Positions 9,642 through 19,510 of a stretch of DNA of 64,000 nucleotides are shown here, one piece after another (position 1 is the stretch's first letter; every line of letters starts with the position of its first letter). The DNA is from Arabidopsis thaliana (taxonomy: Eukaryota > Streptophyta > Magnoliopsida > Brassicales > Brassicaceae). A model generated the notes under the pieces. It was not told the origin of the DNA. It saw nothing but the letters and a program-made list of their open reading frames with translations, and searched no databases. Made by a program: the position numbers and the translations under genes. The stretch is taken from assembly GCF_000001735.4 (NCBI RefSeq), contig NC_003076.8:26601835-26665834 (forward strand). Direction: 5' to 3'.

Positions 9642-10866
9642 AAACGCTACTGATAATATTTGCAGCTCCTCCTTCTACGATGTGTAAACCAAGGATGTGT
9701 CCCAGAACTACAAGTCTCCCCAACGCGATGAGTTTGCTACAATTAGCCGCTCTTTCACCAACTTCCTCGATTTTTTCAGTAAACCCTTCTACTTTCTTCT
9801 TTATTTCTTGCATCGCAAATCTCGTCGCCATTTCATTTTCTTCTCTGTCCACAGCAAAGTTCACGGTCTTCAGAATCGATGAGATCCTTATGCTCAGGTT
9901 TTCAACTTCGAATTTTATATTTACCATCGTTACATTGTTTGCTTGCACCCCAAGTTCCATTGTTAAAACCAAACCTCTCTGTCTCTTCACAGCTTTCTCA
10001 TACTCTTTCCACATCTTGTTACACCACATTCCCACAACCTCAATCGGTGTGGTCAATCCAGACGCAACCGCACTCAATACCGGAGGTGCCATCATTGCTG
10101 CCGCAACCACCGATAAGACAAATACAGTCACAAACGCAGTGGCGAAAACCACATTTGACAATATCCTCCATGTCTTTATATTCCTCAGTTTCTTACCAAG
10201 CTTTACTTTCAGCTTACGCAACTCGTCCAGAAGCAAAACCTGCTCATCGTAGACAGACTTGTACTGAGTCACGAACTCGCCATCAAAAGGGTCTCCCATG
10301 GCTTTAAACTTGTTCATCTCCTCCAAGGTTTTCACATACTTCTTCTTCTTACTCTCTCCAAGATCCGTATCCACCGTTTCTGTCTCAAACTGTTTCACCG
10401 CGAATCGAATGATAAGCTGGCTTATTTCTGCTTTCTTGACGCATTTCTCGACGGTATTGCAGAAGTCCAAGGTCTTAGAGGTACTTTTGAAATAGACATC
10501 AACCAAAGCCTTGAGATCATTGTTCTTCAAAACATCTTCTTTGCTTTCAATGATGACTCTTACTGTATCTTGGTTTAGTTCAAGAAGATATCCGTAGACC
10601 TCCATGAGTGACTCTATGTTTAAAGATCGAGTCTTGGCCTGAGCAGCGAGCGAGCTGATGATGCTGTTTGTTCGCTCGTGAAGCAATGAATCAAAAGATT
10701 TGAGGGATGAGTATTTTTTACAAGCGGATGCGTAAGAACTCAGGTCTGATGAGTATTGGGACCGAATATTTGTTTGGATCGTTTTAGCCAGTGAAACGTT
10801 AGTTCCGTTGTTGTTAGAACTGGAGTGTCCTTTTATGAGCTCCGAAAATAATCCACAGAACACCAT
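9640..10866 (-). CDS. DUF677/UPF0496 membrane protein, tandem copy 2 (At5g66670)
   Basis: Single exon of 408 aa, the closest relative of copy 1: 'KKYSSLKSFDSLLHERTN', 'LIIRFAVKQFE' and 'KFKAMGDPFDGEFVTQ' are shared almost unchanged. The same double hydrophobic block follows a basic stretch (KKLRNIKTWR). The C-terminus is extended relative to copy 1 ('HIVEGGAANIISSV'). A LINE insertion starts immediately after the stop codon. The duplicated target site overlaps the stop, so the reading frame is intact but the 3' UTR is now retrotransposon-derived. The biochemical role is unknown. Confidence 0.93.
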   Translation of the reverse strand: MVFCGLFSELIKGHSSSNNNGTNVSLAKTIQTNIRSQYSSDLSSYASACKKYSSLKSFDSLLHERTNSIISSLAAQAKTRSLNIESLMEVYGYLLELNQDTVRVIIESKEDVLKNNDLKALVDVYFKSTSKTLDFCNTVEKCVKKAEISQLIIRFAVKQFETETVDTDLGESKKKKYVKTLEEMNKFKAMGDPFDGEFVTQYKSVYDEQVLLLDELRKLKVKLGKKLRNIKTWRILSNVVFATAFVTVFVLSVVAAAMMAPPVLSAVASGLTTPIEVVGMWCNKMWKEYEKAVKRQRGLVLTMELGVQANNVTMVNIKFEVENLSIRISSILKTVNFAVDREENEMATRFAMQEIKKKVEGFTEKIEEVGERAANCSKLIALGRLVVLGHILGLHIVEGGAANIISSV

Positions 10867-11080
10867 TGATATTACTAGTGGAGCTAATCTGACCTTAAAA
10901 ACAACAAAATTTAAAAGAAAGTTTTATAAGAAACAGAGTTATGTCACTGAAATTCCGAAATCTAGCATAAAGAAAGGATTAATGTAAACGGATCAAGAAA
11001 CCGAAACTTACCGGAACGTTTGAAATTGTAATCCAAGACACAGGAAGAGCTAATTACTTCTGTCTCTGACGATTGACTAA

Positions 11081-11088
11081 TATATATA
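11081..11088 (-). promoter_or_regulatory. TATA box candidate of DUF677 copy 2
   Basis: TATATATA on the minus strand about 215 bp upstream of the ATG at 10866, leaving room for a 5' UTR that may carry a short intron. Motif match only. Confidence 0.4.
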
Positions 11089-11364
11089 GCCTCTTGTTCT
11101 AAGGTTTAACGCCCCAAAATCCACAATTAGTCAAACCTCGAAAATGGGCACGTAATATGATTTGGTCTTTTTTAATGTTTTTCTGTGGAACAAGCTGTCA
11201 TAAGAAATGATTTCTTTTTTCCGTAGTCTGATTTTTGTGGAGTTTGTTGATATGTCAAAATCAAACTATCAACGCACCTTGATCAAGAAGTTTAATTACT
11301 CTCTTTAATCATTGATTTATCTTTTCCTATCATGCTCCATGTTGTGCAAATATAGGATAACTAT

Positions 11365-12015
11365 ATTTGAAATATAAGTTCAAAAACATTTTTTTAATAA
11401 AAGAAAAACATGTGTTAGAAATTAAAATTAAGTGTAAACCATTTTTTTTATTTTGAAGTGTAAACCATATTGAATCTAGAACACTTAGTTTGAATATTGT
11501 GTCTATTTAGTTTACAAAAAAATAAATTTTAAATATTTAATTAGAAAACCTTCAAGTTTTAATAGTAATATAAAAATATAAGTTTAAAAATATTTTTTTA
11601 GTAAAAGAAAAACAAGTGTTAAAAATTAAAATTAAGTATAAATCACAATGAACCGAGGACACCGCTTAGGGATTTGTCCAATTAGTTTACACAAAATTTT
11701 AAAAGTTAACACTTAATAAAAAAAACTTCAGTTTTAATAGTAATATAAAAATATAAATTTTAAAATATTTTTTAGTAAAATAAAAACAAGTGTTAAAAAT
11801 TAAAATTAAGTTTAAACTCCAATGAACCGAGGACACCGCTTAGGGGTTTGGATGTTCTGTCCAATTAGTTTACACAAAATTTTAAAAGTTAACACTTAAT
11901 AAAAAAATCTTAAGTTTTAATAGTAATATGAAAATATAAATTTGAAAATATTTTTTAGTAAAAAAAAAAATTGTTAAAAATGAAAATTAAGTGTAAATCA
12001 TATTAAACCTTTTAA
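11365..12015. repeat. AT-rich tandem array, about 180-bp units
   Basis: The landmark 'gttttaatagtaatata' starts near 11555, 11730 and 11912, giving a period of 175-182 bp. An incomplete unit precedes these. Units carry 'aagtgttaaaaattaaaattaagt' on one side and 'ttttaaaagttaacactta' on the other, an inverted pair around a core with 'gaaccgaggacaccgcttagg'. The design (AAGTGTTAA / TTAACACTT arms, a core containing ACACCGC) resembles the array at 5.0-6.1 kb. No coding potential. Confidence 0.85.
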
Positions 12016-12464
12016 AAAAAATCTTAATAGTTGTATAAAAAATTAAGAAGGGTTAAGAAATTGACCTCAATTTATTAATGGGCATGAGAATGGGCTTTAT
12101 GTTGGGCTAAAGATGAGATTGCAATCCTAAGACCTTCTTCTCCACCACCGTGTCCAATGTCCATCACGAGAATGCACAAGCTTCCGATGATCTTCTTCTT
12201 CATCGCTTATCGATCTTAACCAGTTACCTACTGATTCTGAGACATCTTCAGTTGCTATCTTCTTCATGCTTCATCGCCGCTGATTCCAAATTTCCAAGAC
12301 GAAAACACTACAAAACCCTAGTTCTGAAATTTGTTCTTCTTCACTCGTACTCTTTGATGACAAGATGGCTGGGTCCGAGAAGACACAGACGAAAGAGCCA
12401 GTAAACCCTAATTTCCCATGTTCTATGTCTTTGTGCCTAACAGAGAACACAAGCCGCAAGAGAC
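12016..12464 (+). other. Promoter-like stretch upstream of the B3 remnant
   Basis: Three site-II-type elements (ATGGGC, TGGGCT, TGGGCT) lie at 12078-12110, followed by CT-rich sequence and an ATG frame from 12365 ([16 protein letters not shown]) that stays open for 72 codons. No domain is recognisable in that frame. It may be the 5' end of the broken gene that follows. Confidence 0.35.
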
Positions 12465-12689
12465 GTGATGTGGAACAGAGGAAGCGTACGGTTAAATCAA
12501 GAAAGCAAAGGTTGCTCCTTTTTCACAAACGCCGAGTGGCTTGTCAAGGTGATGAGAGACATGAAAAAAGCCAAAGATGCTAAATTGATCTTTGAGAAGA
12601 CTCTGATCGTAACTGATGTAAACCCATCAACGGTCGGAGAAAGAGTGAGAATAATGATTTCTCAAAGAAGGCTGATTTGTTATATATAG
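12465..12689 (+). pseudogene. Remnant of a DUF313-type B3-domain gene
   Basis: The frame here reads '[17 protein letters not shown]' and 'LIFEKTLIVTDVNPS', which resembles the start of the plant B3 domain in the DUF313/REM-like family (pattern: WLxxVMRxMxxAxDxKLIxEKxLxxxDVxP). The match breaks off after about 45 residues, where 'GERVRIMISQRRL' replaces the expected 'RLSxP' strand, and a stop follows. It starts in a different frame from the ATG frame at 12365, so a frameshift would be needed to join them. I read it as a truncated, frameshifted fragment. The family match is from memory of the consensus. Confidence 0.55.
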
Positions 12690-12696
12690 AAAAGAA

Positions 12697-12840
12697 ACAA
12701 ATATTGATCACCACGGTAAAAAAAAAAAAAAAAGGAAACGTTAGGTTTAGGTTCGTCAAACAAAAAGGAAATTTCCATTTTATATATGTTATTAAAAAAG
12801 GAAATCACTAATACAAATATTGATCACAACGGTAAAAAAA
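12697..12840. repeat. Direct repeat pair, about 27 bp, 116 bp apart
   Basis: 'acaaatattgatcaccacgg' followed by an A-run at 12697 recurs at 12813 with one mismatch (cacaac). The pair brackets about 90 bp of AT-rich DNA next to the B3 remnant. It could be a local duplication or an old target-site duplication with an A-tail. Confidence 0.7.
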
Positions 12841-13516
12841 AGTTGCCGTTACAACAATCATATATCTATCTTCGCCTAACTTATTTGACCTGACTTGCGT
12901 TTGCTGTAGTTAATTATAGATTCAAAAATTGATTTAGATAAATAAAAAAAAAAGCCATGATTAAAAGATTATCTGCGAGTTGTGGAGAGAAGAAACAGAA
13001 AGGACTTTTAGTTTTGGTGATTAAAAGTGCAATGGAAGGATTGGCATGAGTTGTTCTTATACGAGATTGTGTATATTTGTCTTCTCCGAATGCAGATCCA
13101 GTTTATGGAGCAGAAGCAGATTCTTAAAAACTTGATTTAACATGTTGACATCAGGCTAGTCTATGTATCGAGAGAGAAGCGGCATGGATATGATCACAAC
13201 AAGAAAGCAGGTTAGCTTCAATACTAAGCCAAAAAAAAGGAGGCGACATATCTAATATAGACTATGAATTTTATTTCCAATTGAGTAATACATTATGCTG
13301 TGCTAAACAGATACAGATGTATACAAGAGCTGTTACACATAACATTATATAAGCGTTATGTGACATACCACAGAACCTCTTCTCAAAAACCACCAGTTTA
13401 TGCTATGTATCTATCTCTCACAATGTGATAGCCTCAATCCTGACCAAAAGACATGCATAATGTGAGCCAAAGATCCAAACTTTACACAAACCCAACAAAA
13501 ACGAAGAAACCAAAAC
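12841..13516. other. Intergenic, 3' flank of DUF677 copy 3
   Basis: No intact gene. The part at 13300-13516 is probably the 3' UTR of the minus-strand gene. A stretch at 13080-13220 is less AT-rich and may be further debris of the B3-like gene, but I could not match it. Confidence 0.45.
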
Positions 13517-14737
13517 TTACAAGTTTCCTTGCCCTGAATCTGAACTTGAGGGGAAGCTAAGAATGTGCCTCAGAACGATTGTTCTCGCCAATGTGATATT
13601 TTTGCTACACTTAGTCGCGTTATCACCCACTTCCTCGATTCTCTCTGTGAAAACATCAAACTTCTTGCTGATCTCGTGCATCGAAAGCCTCACAGCCACT
13701 TCTTCTTCTTTCTCCTTGAGTGCAAAATCAACCTTTTGCATCATCGATTCCATCTCAATCTTCAACTTATCTACATGTACTCGAATGTTATCCATGTCTT
13801 TCATGGTAACATAAGCACCAATCCTCATCGACAGAACAATATCTTTCTGTCCTTTCACAGCCGTTTCATACTTCTTCCAAAGATGATTACACCATTTCCC
13901 TATTGATCCAATTGGAACCGCTAACGCAGCTGCAAGCGCAGTCACAACTGGCGGTGCAGCAACAGCGGCTGCTACAACAGAGAAGATCAAAACAGAGACA
14001 AACGCAGTCACAAAAACCACATTCGAGATTTTCTTCCAATACTTTATGTTCTTAAGCTTTTTATCAAGCTTCCTCTTTTGCTTATGAAGTATCTCCAGAA
14101 GCATAACCTGCTGCTCGTAAACAGACTCAAGCAGCATGAAGAAATCTCCATCAAACGGATCACCAGAAGCCTTAAACTTGTTAAGCTCTTCCAAAGTTTT
14201 CGCGTACTTATTAGTACCCGGTTCCACGGATTTGTTGCTCCCTGATGACTCCATCTCAAACTGCTTAAGCGCAAACTGTAAGAGCATTTGGCCTATCCTC
14301 GCGCGTTTAACACAGTTATCAACAGCATTGCAGAAATCTAAAGTCTTGATGCTACTATCAAAATAAGCATTGACCAAACATGTCAAATCTTTGTTGTCCC
14401 AGACGTCTTCTTTGCTTTCAATGATAAACCTAACGACTTCTTGGTTCATTTCAAGAAGACACCCTGAGACTTCAATGAGCGCGTCAAAGGATAAAGACCG
14501 AGTTTGAGCACCAGAGGCGAGCGAGTTGATGACCCGGTTGGTGCGTTGGTGAAGAGAGGAATCGAAGGATTGTAAATCTGGATCTTCTCTACAGGCTGAA
14601 TTGTAAGCAGTAAGATCTGCAGAGTATAAGGAACCCATGTCTGTTCGGATCTGTTGAGGAAGTGGAGTGTTGTTGGTTCTGTTCCTGCTGGAATTTGATT
14701 TGTCTTCCATGGTTTTGGAGAACATTCCAAGAAACAT
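13517..14737 (-). CDS. DUF677/UPF0496 membrane protein, tandem copy 3 (At5g66675)
   Basis: 406 aa from the ATG at 14737. The open frame continues upstream, but '[17 protein letters not shown]' aligns with the starts of the other two copies, and a splice acceptor (gagacag) sits 3 bp before this ATG. A 5' leader intron is therefore likely, with a donor candidate near 14873. Layout as in its paralogues: helical N-terminal half with '[13 protein letters not shown]', basic stretch '[16 protein letters not shown]', double membrane block near 236-283, charged helical tail. It is the most diverged of the three and is separated from copy 2 by the second repeat array and the B3 remnant. An alternative first coding exon would change the N-terminus by a few residues. 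Confidence 0.88.
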
Positions 14738-16005
14738 GGACTGTCTCAGGTAGGGACGATTAATAAGAGCCAAAAAGATGTTGACTTTTATGACAAATAG
14801 AATCCAGAACCAGTGTTTTGAGCACACTTTCCAAACAAAACTAGTGAAGAACCTACAGAAACAGAAATCTTACTTGATTTGAGAAAAATCTGGTCTGTAG
14901 GAAGCAGAGTGCGAGAATCAAGACAGAGTTTTCGTTGCGGGAGGCTGGAACTAAAACTGAGATCGGATCGGTAAGTACCTGAAAATCGATGAGGATCCGG
15001 AAGAGATAAGAGATTGAGCTGAAATCTTAGTTACTCTGAAAGTCAAAGAGAGAGTGGTGAAGGAGAGGGATGGATTGTGGTGTGGGGAACAAGAAGAGGA
15101 GAGAAACAACTGAGTTGCTTCTTCTATCTTTGACTTGTCTTCTCTTTGATTTTCCCATTTGTGTATTTGGTCGCGAGTTTGACATGTTCCACACTGTTTC
15201 GTTTAGTCAAGTCGCATTTTTTAATAAAATAATTCTTTTATTCTTCACCTTTATTACACTCTCTAATCAGTCTCCCCTCTGTGTACCAACTACAAGTTGA
15301 TGATTGTATTCGTGCACTACTCTTCTAGTACTATACCATATTTATGAGTCCATGACTCCTGACTACAACGAGAGCAACAAAAGTACTATTCCTGGGCCAG
15401 TGATTATGGTTTCGTTGTGAACCCATCTGTTCATTTTGGTTTAGATGCGTGAAATTGGGAATGAATCAAATGATCATCGAAATTTTGAGTTTCTATCAAT
15501 GGGCCCAAATACGAAAACAAGTCCGTAATTTTAACTTGGTTTATTTTTGCTTATTTTTACACAAAAAGTCGAAAGTATTGTTTATTTTGCATAAACACCA
15601 ACCGTTTCCGATTAGTTCACACAGACCCCGATACTTTCTGATATTTACACGATTACCAATGACATCACGATATTTACAATTGTTCCGCAACCATTATAGA
15701 TACTTACATATATTACCCTGAATTGATTTATGGGTTTTAAATGGTTGATTATTGAGCTGCCTTGGGCATACTTATATCTTTGATTACGGGAGAGAGGAGA
15801 AAGGAGCAGAGAAAGGGTGTAAAGTTACGTTAACATAGAAATATCTGGGAAACAAAAAGAAGGTTGCAACTGTTTGGCTAAAACTAGAAACATATGAAAA
15901 CCTTGCTGCCCAAAAATATTGGTCTCTAGTTCGAAAGTTGTTTTTTCTCATCTAAATATGGAGGTTTGGCTTACTTTATGGGACTTGGCCACCATTTAAG
16001 GGATT
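14738..16005. other. 5' region of DUF677 copy 3 and 3' flank of DGL1
   Basis: 14738-15060 probably holds the 5' UTR and leader intron(s) of the minus-strand DUF677 gene. Beyond 15100 it is AT-rich intergenic sequence, and the last 200 bp should be the 3' UTR of DGL1. The open frames at 15070-15721 look like chance. Confidence 0.5.
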
Positions 16006-18747
16006 CTACTTATGGTAGAGGTAGACGAAGCTGAAGACGAAGAAACCAGCCATCTGTGTCCAAGAGCAAACGATGAAGTTAAAGATTAGCTTTCTCAGTC
16101 GTACCTCTGTGTGTGTGTGTGTGTATGTGTGAAAGTGAGAAGATAGAAGAAGTTAGGGTTTACCGTCGTAAAGCAGGCTCCATAATAAGGATACGCAGTT
16201 GGGATAAATCTCTCATACTCATTGTGTCTGTAAGGCCGCACCGGAATCTGCAAAAGCCCGCATTTTTTTTGCATCATGTCTTAGTCTGGAAAGTGAGCAA
16301 AACTCTAGGAGATAGTTAGTTACTCACCTGCTTCGAAAGAGATAATGTAGTGTAGCCTAGCTTTTCATATTCAACCTTAAACTGGAATACACCGTAGACA
16401 TCAGGAACCTTGAAAGATGTATGAAACAGACCCTGCAAAGTAGGCAACAAAGCAGACTGAGTTCTAACTTCTAAAGTTGAAAGCAACTTAAATCCAAAAA
16501 CAAAAAAAAGACGAGATGACTCTGCTTTGGAGATCAGAAATAAGTTACCTTCTTGTCTGTTGACAGGGTTTTCAACACATACGGGCTCATCATGTAAAAC
16601 TGAACCTGCACATCGTTAGCAACATACGGCTCCCAGCTCTTTCCTGACCACTCATATATCTCTACAGAAAATTCCTGCAATTAACAGCCACATTAAAAGC
16701 TTGCCACATATTCCCAGGAGATTATCACCTAAGCACACATCTTTGGTTGAGTCAGAAGATCTAGAACCATACCAGGTCATCCTTTATCCTATATATAGCT
16801 GGCTCATCTGTTTCTCCAACCCTATGGTGTACAAGATTACCAGCCTGGACACAAAAGCTAAGTGAGGAACGCACCAATGAAGGTAACAGAGATGACTAAT
16901 TGAACAAACAAGCTATCATCTGATTTATGTATAGGAGTAAGCAATTAACATCTGCAGAGTCGAAAGTTTCAAGGAAAGAGCAAAACAAGTGAAAATGATT
17001 ATGCATATACCTTCAGATGGCCCCTTTCGTGGAAGACCCATTTGCTTAGTTCAGTCACAAACTGTTCGTTGCCAGATTTTTCGTATCTGGGAAAGTGTTA
17101 GATAAGATCAGCTAATCTTCTTTCAAAATGTAATGAGACATCTATCACTGACAAAAGAATCCTTAAATCTTTGTAGCTACAGATCAGGCGACTAAAAGTT
17201 TGACTTGATAAACTATGTGTCTACTTACTGGTTCGGACTCCCTGCTTTCTGGACACCAGATCTGATTAACCTGTCTCGTGGAAAACCAAACTCTGAGTCA
17301 GAAACATCCATAGGCATGAAATAGTTGGAGGAATACCATCAAACATTTGCTCACCTATCGCTAAACAACTGCACTGAGCCTGAGATCACAACCCTAGCAT
17401 TGTTCCTGGCCTGCAGTTTCAAAATATGCATCAAATTATGTGAACCCAAGGCAGTGAATGAAACTACATTTCAGAAGTGGAGAGCTAAGTGCAGACAAAA
17501 ACATAATAGTTCAGACATCAAAGAAATATCGAATTATCCAGGGGCATATATAGCTAGTTACAGAAGAGAGACAGACCTGCATGACCGAGACTAGCGAAAT
17601 TGAAGACCCAGTGAGCTGGGGGGGACTAGACAACTTCGAGCTTGGGTTAGCAGAATAAGCTGATGGAGAGGCTGAAAGAACTTTCAAAACCTAGGAATGG
17701 AGCATGAGGTATAGATTAGCAAAAAGTTAATTCCCAGATCAATGTATAGTTATTCATATGAAACATTAATCTTGTACTTATAGTCATCTACTCAATGCAA
17801 GAAAAGAGTATGATGTTCGACTTACCAGATTGTTAGTAGGGTTCAACGAATGTGCAACTCCTCTGAAGAGCACGGGAGCCTGTAAATCATAAACACGAAC
17901 ACAAAATGAACTTAAAGTGTCACTCAAAAAACCCCCAACACCCGAGATTTCATACATTATCTTAAATCCAAAACCATAGAAGAAGCACTTGTGAATATAA
18001 GTCATATAACTCAGCTAGAAAGCATGGAAGTTACCTCAATCTTGGTTTTTCCCAAAATGACATCGGATTTCACTAAATCGTCGGCAGCAATCAAGGTGTG
18101 GTCGCCGTCAACATCAGAGACGGAGAAGCTAGTATGATCAATAACCATAGCTGAAGAATCCTAAGGAAACAAATGGCTATAAATCAAAATCCTAAGTCGC
18201 AATTTGTTCCAACAAAGAGGTAATTCCACATTATGAGAATACCAACCTCATCGAAATCAACCCCACACTCTGTGGCAATACCCCTAATCAAATCAGATGC
18301 AGCAGTATCCGCCGATAAGATCAAGTCACGACCGGAATCAACAAAATCAGCAATGGATTTCGAATCCAAGGATCCTCCAAACCCTATACACAACGAAATG
18401 ACAAATGACCAAATCGATTTCCAAAATATAGACAAAATTATCGAACAGGGAGCTCAGAGATCGGAGATCTTACGTTCTGTTGATGGGGCGAAGATGATCA
18501 ACCCATCGTACAAGTACTGGCCGTATCGTTGAAGCGCAAGCTTCGAATCTTCAGCTAACTTGAAATCGAGATCGAATCCACGAGACTTGAGAGTGTTGAA
18601 GAAGATAGAATGAGAGGATTTGAGTGATAAATCATCGAGAAGAACAAGAACACGCCGATCCGTCGGATTATCGACGGAGAAAGAGAAGCTAAGTAAAGGA
18701 AGGAGGAATACAGAGATCAACGCGACGGATCTCGAGAGGTTCACCAT
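16006..18747 (-). CDS. DGL1: Oligosaccharyltransferase 48-kDa subunit, DGL1 (At5g66680)
   Basis: Twelve exons: 18747-18474, 18383-18247, 18160-18035, 17879-17826, 17690-17577, 17410-17355, 17270-17229, 17086-17011, 16844-16773, 16674-16549, 16432-16328, 16247-16164, with a last short exon 16053-16006 (13 blocks in all). Every junction is GT-AG and in phase, giving 437 aa, the known DGL1 length. An N-terminal signal peptide ([17 protein letters not shown]) is followed by the WBP1/OST48 lumenal domain ('RVLVLLDDL' near 32, '[10 protein letters not shown]' near 80). One C-terminal membrane helix ends in the short tail 'YLYHK'. OST48 is a core subunit of the ER oligosaccharyltransferase that transfers glycan to Asn of nascent proteins; it stabilises the complex and is not the catalytic STT3 subunit. 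A (GT)n tract lies in the last intron. Confidence 0.97.
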
Positions 18748-19190
18748 ATTTGGTTCCTAGGGTTTTTTCACGGGTGTGAAGTGAGTGTGACCACTAGAGA
18801 GAGAGAGAGAGAAGAAGAAGCAGACTCGGCGATGGTCGATCGTAGAACGGACCCAGGCGTTGACGATCACGTACTCTCAAACGACGGCGTTTTCGTACTG
18901 CTCGAAATATTGAAAATGGGCCGAAATATATAATCAAATCCTTTAGTAGGCTTTAAATTAATGGGCTTACATAAGACTTTTTATTTTGGCATTGAAGTGG
19001 GTTGGGTTTCACCAACCACCAGACCAGATGGCAGATGCTTTGATTTGCCCAGTTTTCATCAATCGTTGAACAAATTTTATTTTTGTTGTATTTCTTTTTT
19101 CCATTTATTAAAATTATTTAAAAAACGGTTATATTTTATTTAGTTGGAGTATAACTTTTGTTTTAAAATTAGTAAAAAAATAAAAAAATA
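18748..19190 (-). promoter_or_regulatory. DGL1 promoter region
   Basis: Upstream of the DGL1 ATG: a GA repeat (18797-18813), 'aaacgacggcgttttcg' near 18880, typical of Arabidopsis housekeeping core promoters, and 'atgggccg' near 18915, a site-II element. No TATA box is clear, which fits a constitutively expressed gene. Confidence 0.5.
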
Positions 19191-19199
19191 TATTGTATA

Positions 19200-19510
19200 T
19201 TTTAACAATAGTTAGACAAATATGACAGTTTTGATGACTAAATCGGTAGCCAAATTTATTGGATATCAAATGTTAATTCAATTACCACATAACCACTACG
19301 ATAATTAGTGATGGTCGCCAAAAATAACCGTTATTATTTTGGTGGTTAAGTATTTGACCAATGAAATAAGAGAATTAATTTTACCGCTAATATTCAACCA
19401 AATTCTTTGAACGTCATTGTGGTCGCTGAATATGTTTTGGCAATTGTTGATCAAGCGGTGATCACCAATATTGATGCTTAACCACTAAAAAACATCAGTG
19501 GCAGAATCAT
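19200..19510. repeat. Degenerate palindromic, transposon-like block
   Basis: Repeated variants of 'gtggtcgc(c/t)' (near 19312 and 19429) and an imperfect inverted pair: 'ggtggttaagtattt' at about 19340 and 'gatgcttaaccacta' at about 19470. It looks like a decayed non-autonomous element, but I cannot name a family. Confidence 0.4.

Noticed and set aside
14738-14827. Upstream extension of DUF677 copy 3
   Set aside because: It contains no paralogue similarity and crosses a splice acceptor immediately before the ATG at 14737.
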